Shown here in pieces: positions 34,991-43,384 of a stretch of DNA of 64,000 nt. Below the pieces are notes generated by a model. That model saw only the letters and a program-made list of their open reading frames with translations, did no database searches and had not been told where the DNA came from. A program made the translations under genes and the position numbers. The number at the start of each line of letters is the position of its first letter. Position 1 is the first letter of the stretch. The stretch comes from Ornithinimicrobium cerasi (lineage in GTDB: Bacteria; Actinomycetota; Actinomycetes; Actinomycetales; Dermatophilaceae). Location of the stretch: positions 124,001-188,000 of the forward strand of contig NZ_QZMN01000003.1 in assembly GCF_003702705.1 (NCBI RefSeq). Direction: 5' to 3'.

Positions 34991-36416
34991 CGACCTCGAC
35001 CGCTCCGCCGCCCTGCTCGACCGTGCCGACGAGCTCGCGCCCGTCATGTTCGTCGAGCCGGACGCCGTCATCGCCCGGGGGCGCCGCAAGGTGCACCGCC
35101 GTCGCACCTCCGCGGCCGCGGGCGTCGGCTCTCTCGCCCTTGTCGGTGCCCTGTGGCTCGGCGGACCTCTCAACCCGTTCGCCTCCACCGGCGACCCGGT
35201 GCCGGCGTCGGTCAGCTGGCAGGACGGCGTGGCCGTCGAGCTGTTCGACAACGAGCCGAACCCCGTCCACGAGGCCGACCGGGTCCACTGGACGGGCGAG
35301 CTGCGCAGCGCCCAGGGGGCGGCCTTCCCCGAGCTCGTGCTCACCCGTGACGGCGAGCAGCTCGAGCCGCTGCCCGCGCAGGACGGCCCCGGTGACGTGC
35401 TGGTCTTCGGCGTCGAGGGGTTGCGCGTGGCGGTGTGGGAGTCACCGCCGGGCAGCCTCGGCGAGACCCCGCTGTGGTCCCCGGGCGTCCACCGTGGCCA
35501 GGGCGGCACGGCGGAGGTCGACGGCGCACTCCTGCGGTATGCCGTCGCCGAGTTCGTCCCCGGCGCGTCCGCCCGGCTGGAGGAGCTGTACTGGTACGAC
35601 GAGACCGCAGCACACTCCGCCAGCCGGGCCCCGGTGGCGAGCACGAGGATGGGCGTCAACGGCTCGGAGGCGCTCGTGATGCTGGACGAGGCGCGCGAGG
35701 TATGGGGTGCGACCCCCCTCGGCGAGCACCTGGGGCCCGCCCACGTGGAGCGGCTCGTGTCGGGCTCAGGCTTGACCGGGTGGATGGGCGGGTCGCTCGT
35801 GACCACGTCGCTCGGTGTGCTGCCGCCCGGCGCGACAGATCTCGCGGTCACCCCGGACACCGCGACCCTGGCGTCCACGCCGCTCGGCTCGCGCACCGCC
35901 GTGCTGGCCGCCGACCCGAGCCTGACCGACACCGTCCCGCAGGTCCGCTTCACGCTGGACGGGGAGCAACACGTCCTGGAGAGCTACGCCCAGGACCAGG
36001 GACGGCCGCTCGACGTCGGCAGCGGGCAGGTCCTCGTCACCGCCCAGCCCGAGGCGCTCGAGATGCGCCGGGGTGAGGACTACACGCTCATTGCCGCCGA
36101 GGACCTGCGCGACGGGACGGCGTTCACCGTGCCTGTCCTTGGCGGCCATGCCGTCGTCATCCCGGGCTGGGCGCCCGACGCGGAGATCGAGGACCTTCGC
36201 GCCCTCGTCGGTACCGACGGCGACGAACGCTGGGTCGAGGTGGAGGCCGCCCACGTCGGGGCCCTGTTCGACGGCCGTCCGCTGGTCGTCCTCGGCCTGG
36301 ACCGCGGGGTGGTCGGGGAGGGTGAGACGGTCCGTGGCGTGGGCGTCCAGGGTGAGGGCGACGTCACGCCGCACACCCTCACCCAGGGCGTCGTCCCGCT
36401 CGACCCCGATCTCTGA
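34983..36416 (+). CDS. Membrane-anchored ectodomain protein, putative anti-sigma/sensor (cassette 1)
   Basis: 477 residues. Cytoplasmic N-terminus (about 40 residues: LLDRADELAPVMFVEPDAV, ARGRRKVHRRR), one membrane span (about 44-62, GVGSLALVGALWLGG) and a roughly 410-residue exterior with no recognised domain. The ectodomain shares order and motifs with the two paralogues: SVSWQDGVAVELFD, GVEGLRVAVWESP, then a YAV segment and VRFTLDGEQHVL. The ATG overlaps the sigma stop as ATGTCTGA. Position and topology fit an anti-sigma factor or sensor for its sigma partner, but no known anti-sigma fold is seen. Confidence 0.8.
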   Translation: MSDDLDRSAALLDRADELAPVMFVEPDAVIARGRRKVHRRRTSAAAGVGSLALVGALWLGGPLNPFASTGDPVPASVSWQDGVAVELFDNEPNPVHEADRVHWTGELRSAQGAAFPELVLTRDGEQLEPLPAQDGPGDVLVFGVEGLRVAVWESPPGSLGETPLWSPGVHRGQGGTAEVDGALLRYAVAEFVPGASARLEELYWYDETAAHSASRAPVASTRMGVNGSEALVMLDEAREVWGATPLGEHLGPAHVERLVSGSGLTGWMGGSLVTTSLGVLPPGATDLAVTPDTATLASTPLGSRTAVLAADPSLTDTVPQVRFTLDGEQHVLESYAQDQGRPLDVGSGQVLVTAQPEALEMRRGEDYTLIAAEDLRDGTAFTVPVLGGHAVVIPGWAPDAEIEDLRALVGTDGDERWVEVEAAHVGALFDGRPLVVLGLDRGVVGEGETVRGVGVQGEGDVTPHTLTQGVVPLDPDL

Positions 36417-36451
36417 GCCGCACGTCGTAGCCGCGCGCCACGGCCCGCCCC

Positions 36452-36476
36452 CAACCTTTCGACGTCCTGCTCCGTT
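36452..36476 (+). promoter_or_regulatory. ECF-type promoter of sigma cassette 2
   Basis: CAACCTTTCG and CGTT (36473-36476) with the same 16-base spacing as cassettes 1 and 3. It lies 43 bases upstream of the sigma start and just after the end of cassette 1. Confidence 0.75.
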
Positions 36477-36518
36477 ACCGGGGCGAGGACAGGGCAGGAT
36501 GCTCCAGGAGGAGGCAGG

Positions 36519-37010
36519 GTGAGCAGCAGTGACGACGTGGCCTACGTCGAGTTCGTGGACGCGACGAGGTCGAGTCTGCTGGCCTACGCCTGGCTGCTCA
36601 CCGCCGACGGCCACGCCGCCGAGGACCTCGTCCAGGAGACGCTGGTCCGGGTCTACGTGCGGTGGCGCAGGCTCCGAGGAGGGCAGCCCCTCGCCTACGC
36701 CCGGCGGGTGCTGTCCAACCTGCACACCGACCGCTGGCGCACCCGTCGTCGGGAGGTGCTGCGCGAGGAGGTGCCGGAGGCGGCATACACCTTCGACCCG
36801 ATGACCACCGAGCTGGTCCGCGCCCTCCAGCAGCTCTCTCCGCGCGAGCGCGAGTGCGTGGTGCTGCGTCACTACCTCGACCAGTCCGAGAAGGACACCG
36901 CGGCCACCCTCGGCATCAGCGTGGGGTCGGTCAAGAGCTACACGTCCAAGGGGCTCGCCGGACTGCGGCCGCTGCTGAGCACCACCACGGAGGAGGAGCG
37001 TTATGTCTGA
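36519..37010 (+). CDS. ECF sigma factor, SigE family (cassette 2)
   Basis: 163 residues from GTG 36519, preceded by an AGGAGG ribosome binding site. Region 2 reads YVEFVDATRSSLLAYAWLLT, AAEDLVQETLVRVYVRWRRL and YARRVLSNLHTDRWR; region 4 reads LSPRERECVVLRHYLDQS and TLGISVGSVKSYTSKGLAGL. It is about as close to the cassette 1 and 3 sigma proteins as they are to each other. It overlaps the downstream gene by the same 8 bases. Confidence 0.93.
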   Translation: MSSSDDVAYVEFVDATRSSLLAYAWLLTADGHAAEDLVQETLVRVYVRWRRLRGGQPLAYARRVLSNLHTDRWRTRRREVLREEVPEAAYTFDPMTTELVRALQQLSPRERECVVLRHYLDQSEKDTAATLGISVGSVKSYTSKGLAGLRPLLSTTTEEERYV

Positions 37011-39120
37011 GCCGACGCTGAGCCAGCTGCTGGACCGGGCGGTCCACCACGCGCCCCCGATGGACCTGGCGACCGACGAGCTGCTCGCTGCGGGACGCGG
37101 CCGGGTGCGTCGTCGCCGGGCTGCCGGGGCCGGTGGGGTCCTGGGCGCCGTGGCGGTCGTCGCTGCGGTGTGGGGCGGGCTGGCCGGAGGTGCCGGCTCC
37201 CTCCCGGGCACGACCGACCTCGGACCCGCCGGGCCCGTCTGGGAGCAGGGCGAGGTCGTCGACGCGGCGCTGTTCACCGGTCTCCAGACCATCGACGAGG
37301 AGGGGGTCGAGCACCTCTACGACGGCCGGCTGACACGGTCGGCGGGGACGGGCCCGGTCGTCCTCGAGCTGTCCGACGGCGGGGTGGTGGTCGAGCGCAT
37401 CCCGGCCGAGTCCCCGATCGATGGTCTCGAGGTCTTCGCGGGCGAGCGCATGACGGTCGCGCTGTGGGCCGAGCCGGAGGGGACCGTGTCGTCGGTGCCG
37501 CTGGTCGGCCCGGTGGACCCCGGCGGCCCGGCCGGGCGCAACCAGGGCCCCGAGATCTCCGGCGAGCAGACCGCGTATGCCGTGTGGCCGGCCGGTGTGG
37601 CGGGCCTCACCGTGCCGGACCAGGTCCGCGACGTCTACCTGATCGGCAGGGACGAGGTGGCCGCCCTCTCCGGCGCAGGGGTGGAGTCCGCCCAGCTGCG
37701 GGCGGGCGGCCAGCGCGCGCTCGCCTGGTCCGACCCCGCGACCGGGGTGTGGGGCTATGCCGTCGACGACCAGGCGTACCCGGTCCTCGTGCAACTCGGC
37801 GACCAGCCGGCGCAGACCTCGGGCTACGTCGCCTCGGAGGACGGCTTCGCGATCGCGGTCCATCTGCTGCCCGAGGGTGCTTCGGTGCGCACTGACGGGG
37901 CAGTCGAAGGACGCCTCGACAGCGCGGTGCTGGGCGGCCGCGAGGTGGTGCTCGCGGAGGCTCGGGGCGACAACGCCCCGGACGTCTCCTTCCGCCTCGG
38001 GCAGCGGGAGTACACGGGGCAGTCCTACCAGGACGACCTGCTCACCCTGGACCTCGGCAGCCAGCTGCTGTCCCCGGCCGAGTCCCTGGAGCAGCCGGGC
38101 GCGCTCCAGCTCCTCACGAGCAGCGGTGAGCGGTCGGTCCTCACGCTCGGGGCCGAGGAGCTCGAGCAGGGGCTGGTCACCTCGACGGTCGACGGTCGGT
38201 CCGTGGTGGTCGCCACCGGGTGGGACGGCGGCGCCGGGGTGCTGACCGACGCACGGGTCGAGCTGGACGACGGGACGGGACCCCGCTGGGTGGTTCCGGA
38301 CGACGTGGCGCAGATCGTGCTGACCCACGGACGGTTGGTCAGCGTGCTCGTGGTCGACCTGGCGGGCAGTGACCAGGTCGTGGCCGTGGGACGCCAGGAC
38401 GGCGACCAGGTCCAGCGGTGGGACCCGCCGGTGCTCGCCGCCGGGGTCGAGTGGCGGCAGGTGGACAGCGCCCCGGTGCCCTTCGTGGACGGGGCGGCGC
38501 TGCCCCGCCTCGACGACGGGGCCACGGACGGGGTCAGGCACTACGCCGAGGGGCCGGGGTCGGCCCGAGGGTTTGTCGTGCTGCCGGGGCAGGCGGCGGG
38601 AGCCACCTTCGTCCCCCTCCTCGAGGGGGACGGTGAGCTGCTGTCCGCGCCGGAGATGGTGCAGCAGATGGACGAGGTCGAGGTCGACGGCGACGTCAGC
38701 ACCGTCCTCACGATCGTCGGCGGGCTGGATGCCGACGGTCGGTCGACCCTGGCCGGCGTGGCCGCCCAGCGGGCAGCCGAGGGTGCCGCGAACACCTGGA
38801 CGGTGGTCGGTGATGCTTCCTCCGCGCACCTGGTCGTGGACCCGGGGCTCGTGGTCACCATCGGCGCCGAGCAGGGGGTGTGGCTGGTCTACCCCACGGG
38901 GTCGGTCGACCCGGCGCAGCTGCAGGCCGGTCGGATCGGCCAGGACCTGGCCCTCCTGGGGAGCGACCCCGGGACGGACAGCGCCCTCGTCGCGGTCCAC
39001 CCGGAGGACGCCCCGGCACCCCGGGTGGGCGTCGACGACGGGCAGCTGGAGCCGGTGGTCACCCATCCGGTGCCCCAGCTCGACCTGGTGGTGCGGGTCT
39101 GGACGCTCACCGGGCCGTGA
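37003..39120 (+). CDS. Membrane-anchored ectodomain protein, putative anti-sigma/sensor (cassette 2)
   Basis: 705 residues, the largest of the three paralogues. N-terminus LLDRAVHHAPPMDLATDELL and AAGRGRVRRRR inside, membrane span GVLGAVAVVAAVWGGLAGG (about 45-63), and an exterior of about 640 residues. It shares GLEVFAGERMTVALWAEP and a YAV segment with the others, then carries an extra roughly 230-residue C-terminal part absent from cassettes 1 and 3 (WDPPVLAAGVEWRQVD to VVRVWTLTGP). It is acidic, beta-rich in appearance, and has no cysteine pairs or catalytic motif. The ligand is unknown. Confidence 0.8.
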   Translation: MSEPTLSQLLDRAVHHAPPMDLATDELLAAGRGRVRRRRAAGAGGVLGAVAVVAAVWGGLAGGAGSLPGTTDLGPAGPVWEQGEVVDAALFTGLQTIDEEGVEHLYDGRLTRSAGTGPVVLELSDGGVVVERIPAESPIDGLEVFAGERMTVALWAEPEGTVSSVPLVGPVDPGGPAGRNQGPEISGEQTAYAVWPAGVAGLTVPDQVRDVYLIGRDEVAALSGAGVESAQLRAGGQRALAWSDPATGVWGYAVDDQAYPVLVQLGDQPAQTSGYVASEDGFAIAVHLLPEGASVRTDGAVEGRLDSAVLGGREVVLAEARGDNAPDVSFRLGQREYTGQSYQDDLLTLDLGSQLLSPAESLEQPGALQLLTSSGERSVLTLGAEELEQGLVTSTVDGRSVVVATGWDGGAGVLTDARVELDDGTGPRWVVPDDVAQIVLTHGRLVSVLVVDLAGSDQVVAVGRQDGDQVQRWDPPVLAAGVEWRQVDSAPVPFVDGAALPRLDDGATDGVRHYAEGPGSARGFVVLPGQAAGATFVPLLEGDGELLSAPEMVQQMDEVEVDGDVSTVLTIVGGLDADGRSTLAGVAAQRAAEGAANTWTVVGDASSAHLVVDPGLVVTIGAEQGVWLVYPTGSVDPAQLQAGRIGQDLALLGSDPGTDSALVAVHPEDAPAPRVGVDDGQLEPVVTHPVPQLDLVVRVWTLTGP

Positions 39121-39127
39121 GCCCCCG

Positions 39128-39514
39128 TCAGGCGGTGCGGCGGACCAGCACCTGCACCAGGTGCTCGAGGGTCACCGCCGGGTCCTCGGTGGTCCCGCCG
39201 TGGACCGGGCCCGGCTGCACGATCGTGCTCCGGGGGGCGCTGAGCCAGCCGAAGCGCGGCCCCAGCCGGTCCAGCCGGGGGGTGCTCGGCGAGTGCTCGC
39301 CGGCGGCGACACGGCATACCTGGTCCAGTGCGGAGCGCACCGCCTCCAGGTCGAGGTCGGGGTCGAGCGCAAGGGCCCGGGCGTCGTCGAGCGCGAACGC
39401 GCCCCGCAGGAAGTCGGCCTCCTGGCTGTAGAGCACCACCCCGACGTTGATGAACTCCTCGCGCTCCACGCGCGGGACCAGGCGGAGCACGACGTACTGG
39501 TAGTCGGAACTCAT
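39128..39514 (-). CDS. DUF3037 protein
   Basis: 128 residues beginning YQYVVLRLVPRVEREEFINVGVVLYSQ, the signature of DUF3037. It overlaps the HipA-like gene by 4 bases (ATGA), and the two families are commonly fused by operon in bacteria. The function is unknown. Convergent with cassette 2 across 7 bases. Confidence 0.88.
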   Translation of the reverse strand: MSSDYQYVVLRLVPRVEREEFINVGVVLYSQEADFLRGAFALDDARALALDPDLDLEAVRSALDQVCRVAAGEHSPSTPRLDRLGPRFGWLSAPRSTIVQPGPVHGGTTEDPAVTLEHLVQVLVRRTA

Positions 39515-40284
39515 GCCCTTCCTCCCGGGAGCCAGACCGCAGGGGTCGTGACGCGGGCGAGGAGGTGCTCGAGGTATGCCGCTCGCACGCTCCGGACGTC
39601 CGGCAGGTGGTCCGTGGTCTCCAGCCACCCGTCGGGCACCTGGTCCAGCACGTCCGCGACGAGCTCGGGGGTGACCTGCGGCGCCAGCTCGGCGTGCGCT
39701 CCCGGCAGGTCGGTCGCCAGCCCGCCCAGGACGTGGTCGTCGGCGCCGACCCGAAACGGCTGGGAGGAGAAGCGCTGCGGGTCCGGCGCGCGGCTGGGCC
39801 AGGAGTGGTGGAAGTAGAGCGCTGCGCCGTGGTCGATGAGCCAGGTCCGGCGGTGCCAGGTCAGCAGGTTGGGGTTGGACCAGGTGCGGTCGACGTTGGC
39901 GGTGAACGCGTCGAGCCACAGGACGCGGGAGGCGAGGTCGGCGTCCGGGGGTCGCGAGCCGTCGTAGCCGAGGGCGCCGGGCAGCAGGTCGACGCCGAGG
40001 TTGGTGCCGGGGGAGGCGTTGAGGAGGTCCTGCACCTCCTGGTCGGCCTCGTAGCGGGCCATCGCCGACGGCAGGTCGATGGTCACGAGACGGGGGACGG
40101 GCAGCCCGAGCCGCCGGGCGAGCTCTCCGACGACCACCTCGGCCACGAGCACCTTCAGTCCCTGGCCGGCGCCCCGGAACTTCACGACATAGGTCCCCAG
40201 GTCGGCTCCCTCGACGACGCCCGGCATCGACCCGCCCTCGCGCAGCGGCGTGACGTAGCGGACGGCGGTGACGTGGTCGAGCAC
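39511..40284 (-). CDS. HipA-like kinase domain protein
   Basis: 257 residues. A compact HipA-type kinase fold: GTYVVKFRGAGQGLKVLVAE (Lys for ATP and a glycine loop), LWLDAFTANVDRTWSNPNLL (catalytic D-x-x-x-x-NxD-like) and TWLIDHGAALYFHH (Mg-binding D). It lacks the N-terminal HipA_N domain and has no HipB partner; instead it is paired with DUF3037, so it is not a standard toxin. GTG 40284 has TAGCCT (40292-40297) 7 bases upstream (leaderless). Confidence 0.85.
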   Translation of the reverse strand: MLDHVTAVRYVTPLREGGSMPGVVEGADLGTYVVKFRGAGQGLKVLVAEVVVGELARRLGLPVPRLVTIDLPSAMARYEADQEVQDLLNASPGTNLGVDLLPGALGYDGSRPPDADLASRVLWLDAFTANVDRTWSNPNLLTWHRRTWLIDHGAALYFHHSWPSRAPDPQRFSSQPFRVGADDHVLGGLATDLPGAHAELAPQVTPELVADVLDQVPDGWLETTDHLPDVRSVRAAYLEHLLARVTTPAVWLPGGRA

Positions 40285-40363
40285 GTGCGTCAGGCTAGCC
40301 GCCCCGTCGCGCTGACGCGGCCGCCCGCCCACGGCCTCCGGCTCGGCGTGGTCGCTCGACGAC

Positions 40364-40406
40364 GACCTTCATCGCCCTCTGGCACGATGAAGGTCCCGCC
40401 AGGGCG
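40364..40406. repeat. Interlocked inverted repeats (pseudoknot-capable)
   Basis: Arm A GACCTTCATCG (40364-40374) pairs with CGATGAAGGTC (40385-40395). Arm B CGCCCT-CT-GGC (40373-40383, in the loop of A) pairs with GCCAGGGCG (40398-40406). The order A-B-A'-B' cannot form two separate hairpins but can form an H-type pseudoknot or two alternative hairpins. It lies between the VOC gene end and the HipA-like start. Confidence 0.7.
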
Positions 40407-40413
40407 ACCACCC

Positions 40414-40857
40414 TCAGCCGAGGTCCTCCCGGGTCATCGTCGCCGGGTCGTACTCCCGGCGCTCGACCAGGACCATCCAGTTGCCGGAGTTGTCGCGCAT
40501 CAGCGCCTCCACGCCGTAGGGCCGCTCGGCCGGCTCCTGCAGGAACTCCACCCCCTTGGCGACGAGCTCCGCGTGGGTGGCGCGGCAGTCGTCCACGGTG
40601 AGACCCACGCCCGGCAGCCCGCCGTCGGCCTGAGCCCGCCGCATCGCCTCGACGAGCTCCGGGGACAGCGGCTCCCCGGGGGTGGTGAGGTGCAGGTGGA
40701 GCTCAGGCTGTTGCGGGTGCACGACGGTCAGCCACCGGAAGTCGGGGCCGAGCCGCACGTCGTCACCCTTCTCGAAGCCGAGGACGTCGGTGTAGAAGGC
40801 GAGGGACTCGTCCAGGTCGGTGACCCAGACGCTGACGAGGGAGACGTTGGTGATCAT
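40414..40857 (-). CDS. VOC (glyoxalase/bleomycin resistance) family protein
   Basis: 147 residues with one VOC unit pair: VSVWVTDLDESLAFYTDVLG, WLTVVHPQQPELHLHL, VGLTVDDCRATHAELVAKGV and the C-terminal RDNSGNWMVLVER. Metal-ligand and substrate residues cannot be assigned with certainty. It follows the AraC-type gene by 10 bases in one operon, a frequent AraC-VOC pairing in which the regulator controls a detoxification or resistance enzyme. Confidence 0.88.
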   Translation of the reverse strand: MITNVSLVSVWVTDLDESLAFYTDVLGFEKGDDVRLGPDFRWLTVVHPQQPELHLHLTTPGEPLSPELVEAMRRAQADGGLPGVGLTVDDCRATHAELVAKGVEFLQEPAERPYGVEALMRDNSGNWMVLVERREYDPATMTREDLG

Positions 40858-40867
40858 GGGCTCGACG

Positions 40868-41407
40868 CTAGCCTCCGTCTGGCGGGGCTGGCTTCTCCTC
40901 GGTTGCGCTCCGGTCGGGGCGGTCGGGGCGGTCGGGGCCGTCGGGGGCGGGTGCGGCGCTCCTCCGACGCTCCGCCAGCCCCCACATGAGCACGTAGCAG
41001 CCGGGGATGCGCGGGGCGCCGGACACGGCATACCTGCGCTGGAACGCGCTCGGGGTCTCGCCGGTGATCTCGTGGAAGCGGCTGCTGAACGACCCGAGGC
41101 TGCTGAACCCGACGGCATGGCAGACCTCGGTGACCGTGAGGTTGGTGCTGCGCAGCAGGTCCTGGGCCCGCTCCACCCGCCGCTCGGAGAGGTAGGCGCC
41201 TGGGGTCCGCCCGTAGGTGCGGCGGAAGAGCCGCAGGAAGTGGTACTTGCTCAGGCCCGCGACGGCCGCGAGCGCGTCGAGGTCGAGGGGCTCGGGGTAG
41301 GAGCGGTCGATGTGGTCCCGCGCACGACGCAGGTGGACGAGGACGTCGCCTGGCACGCGGCCGGGAGCACGCCCGGTCGGGGCGGGGGGCCGCGGGTCTG
41401 CCGTCAC
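40868..41407 (-). CDS. AraC family regulator
   Basis: 179 residues. Only the DNA-binding region is recognisable: LRRARDHIDRSYPEPLDLDA, LAAVAGLSKYHFLRLFRRTYG, PGAYLSERRVERAQDLL and VTEVCHAVGFSSLGSFSSRF with the two helix-turn-helices. A Pro/Asp-rich tail follows. I start it at GTG 41407; a start further upstream in frame (41515) would run across the divergent sigma promoter. It likely regulates the following VOC gene. Confidence 0.85.
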   Translation of the reverse strand: MTADPRPPAPTGRAPGRVPGDVLVHLRRARDHIDRSYPEPLDLDALAAVAGLSKYHFLRLFRRTYGRTPGAYLSERRVERAQDLLRSTNLTVTEVCHAVGFSSLGSFSSRFHEITGETPSAFQRRYAVSGAPRIPGCYVLMWGLAERRRSAAPAPDGPDRPDRPDRSATEEKPAPPDGG

Positions 41408-41425
41408 GATGTCTGGCAGTGTCCC

Positions 41426-41450
41426 CCACCTTTGGACGTCCCCGCACGTT
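41426..41450 (+). promoter_or_regulatory. ECF-type promoter of sigma cassette 3
   Basis: CCACCTTTGG and CGTT (41447-41450) with the same 16-base spacing as the other two cassettes. It lies 33 bases upstream of the sigma start and between the divergent AraC and sigma genes. Confidence 0.72.
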
Positions 41451-41483
41451 GGATGGGTGAGAGTTGTCCCCGGAGGAGGCGGT

Positions 41484-41975
41484 ATGCGCGCGGTGCACGA
41501 GCAGGAGTTCGTCACCTTCTTCGACGACGCCTCGCCCCGGCTCCTCAGCGCCGCCTGGCTCCTGACCGGCGAGCAGCAAGGTGCCGAGGACCTCGTCCAG
41601 GAGGCGCTCGCGCGGACCTACGCACGCTGGGGGAAGGTCCGCGGCGGCAACCCGCTCGCCTTCGCCCGACGGGTGATGGTCAACCTGCACACCGACCGCT
41701 GGCGCAAGCACCGCCGGGAGCTGCTCACGGACGACGTGCCGGAGCCGACCGTCGGGGACCTGCGCACCTCGCACCACCTCGACCTCGTGCGTGCCCTGCG
41801 TCGGCTGAGCCCCCGCGAGCGCGAGTGCGTGGTGCTCCGGCACTACCTGGACCTGTCCGAGAGACAGACCGCCGAGGCGCTCGGGATCAGCGTCGGGTCG
41901 GTCAAGAGCTACACGATGCACGGGGTGCGCGGCCTGCGTGCCCAGCTGCTGGAAGGGGAGCAGACCCATGTCTGA
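41484..41975 (+). CDS. ECF sigma factor, SigE family (cassette 3)
   Basis: 163 residues from ATG 41484 with a GGAGGAGG ribosome binding site. Region 2: FVTFFDDASPRLLSAAWLLT, GAEDLVQEALARTYARWGKV and FARRVMVNLHTDRWR. Region 4: LSPRERECVVLRHYLDLSER and ALGISVGSVKSYTMHGVRGL. It overlaps its membrane partner by the same ATGTCTGA 8-mer as the others. Confidence 0.93.
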   Translation: MRAVHEQEFVTFFDDASPRLLSAAWLLTGEQQGAEDLVQEALARTYARWGKVRGGNPLAFARRVMVNLHTDRWRKHRRELLTDDVPEPTVGDLRTSHHLDLVRALRRLSPRERECVVLRHYLDLSERQTAEALGISVGSVKSYTMHGVRGLRAQLLEGEQTHV

Positions 41976-43362
41976 CCACGACGGCTCCGACCGCGACGTC
42001 CTGGCCCTGCTCGACCGGGCCGCCGCAGACACCCCGCCGCTCCACCTGGACCGCCACGATGTCGTCGCCCGGGGTCGCCAGCTCGCCCGGCGCCGCCACG
42101 CGGCGGTGTCCGGAGGTATGTCGATCGCCGCCCTCGCGCTGGCCGGCACGGTCTGGCTCGGGCTGGGTTGGGGAGGTCCCCTGCTGGGGACGACCGAGAT
42201 CACGCCGGCAGGCGTCTCGTGGGAGGCGGACGAGTCCTCGCCCGTGGTCCTGCCTGACGGGCTCCAGCTCGTCGGCAACGTCGAGCCCCGGACGCTGACC
42301 CGGACACCCTCGTCCTCGACCGCGACCCTCGTCGTCGACGGTGTCGAGGAGACGGTGGAGGGGCGGACCCTGCCAGGAGGTGTCGAGGTGTACGTCGGCG
42401 AGGGGGCGACGGTCGCGGTGTGGGACCACCCTCGCGGGGCGTCGCCGGAGGCGGTCGTCGTTCCCCAGCCGCAGGGCGGGTGGGGCTCGACGACGGTCAC
42501 GGTGGACGGCGAGGAGCTCAGGTACTGGGTCACGGAGGAGGCGGGGTACGTGCCGGAGGACGTGCTCTTCCACGACGGGGAGCAGATGTGGGCCGCCGGC
42601 GGGGCCGTCGCGCAGACGGCTGACCTGCGCGACGGCGAGGTGCGGCTCACGGCGGTGTCCCTCCCGGACCACGGGCTCGTGGGCTACCTCGACGGGGACT
42701 CGTTCTCCGAGGTCGACACGGTGACGGTCGCCGGTGTTGACCGGCCCTGGTGGCGGGGCGGCGGGCATGACCTCACCATGGTGGCGCGCCTGCCCCGCGA
42801 GGCGGTCCTCGCCCGCGAGGTGCTGCGCGACGACCCGCGCGGGAGCCTGGTCCGCGCCTCGGAGCCGCGACCGACCGCGCTCGTCGGACCGTGGTCGATG
42901 GTCCTCTTCGCCAGCGGGTGGGCGCCCGGAGGCCTGGACAGCTCCGACCTCCACCATCAGGTCCAGTGGTCCTCGGACGGCGAGACGTGGCACGACCAGC
43001 CGCTCGACCTGGACCTGCGCGCAGCGGAGATGCCGTCCGTGCCGGAGGGTGCCGTCGGCCCCGGCGAGGAGGTCACGCTGCTCGGTGAGGTGTACCGCGT
43101 CGCCCTCGACGCGCACGGGTGGCCCCGGTTGGTCGAGGGGGACGGTCGGACCTTCCTCACCGTGTCGGACGAGACCGGCCCTTCCGCCGGCGGGACCGTC
43201 CTGTGGCGGGAGCACTGGTGGCCCTGGTCGGACCGCAATGCGGTGCACTTCTCGGTCGGGGAGGACGTGCCTCCTGTCGGCCAGGAGGAGGCCGAGGACC
43301 CGGTGCGGATCTGGGGCCCGGCCGGGGTGGTGACCCTCGTCGCCGTGCCGGCTGGCACCTGA
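41968..43362 (+). CDS. Membrane-anchored ectodomain protein, putative anti-sigma/sensor (cassette 3)
   Basis: 464 residues from ATG 41968 (chosen by the conserved overlap). Cytoplasmic [20 protein letters not shown] and [12 protein letters not shown], membrane span [19 protein letters not shown] (about 51-69), then a roughly 395-residue exterior. It shares [32 protein letters not shown] and [10 protein letters not shown] with the paralogues, but is otherwise diverged, and is rich in Trp near the end (EHWWPWSDR). No known sensor domain. Confidence 0.8.
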   Translation: MSDHDGSDRDVLALLDRAAADTPPLHLDRHDVVARGRQLARRRHAAVSGGMSIAALALAGTVWLGLGWGGPLLGTTEITPAGVSWEADESSPVVLPDGLQLVGNVEPRTLTRTPSSSTATLVVDGVEETVEGRTLPGGVEVYVGEGATVAVWDHPRGASPEAVVVPQPQGGWGSTTVTVDGEELRYWVTEEAGYVPEDVLFHDGEQMWAAGGAVAQTADLRDGEVRLTAVSLPDHGLVGYLDGDSFSEVDTVTVAGVDRPWWRGGGHDLTMVARLPREAVLAREVLRDDPRGSLVRASEPRPTALVGPWSMVLFASGWAPGGLDSSDLHHQVQWSSDGETWHDQPLDLDLRAAEMPSVPEGAVGPGEEVTLLGEVYRVALDAHGWPRLVEGDGRTFLTVSDETGPSAGGTVLWREHWWPWSDRNAVHFSVGEDVPPVGQEEAEDPVRIWGPAGVVTLVAVPAGT

Positions 43363-43384
43363 GGCCCACCTAGACTGGGGCCCC

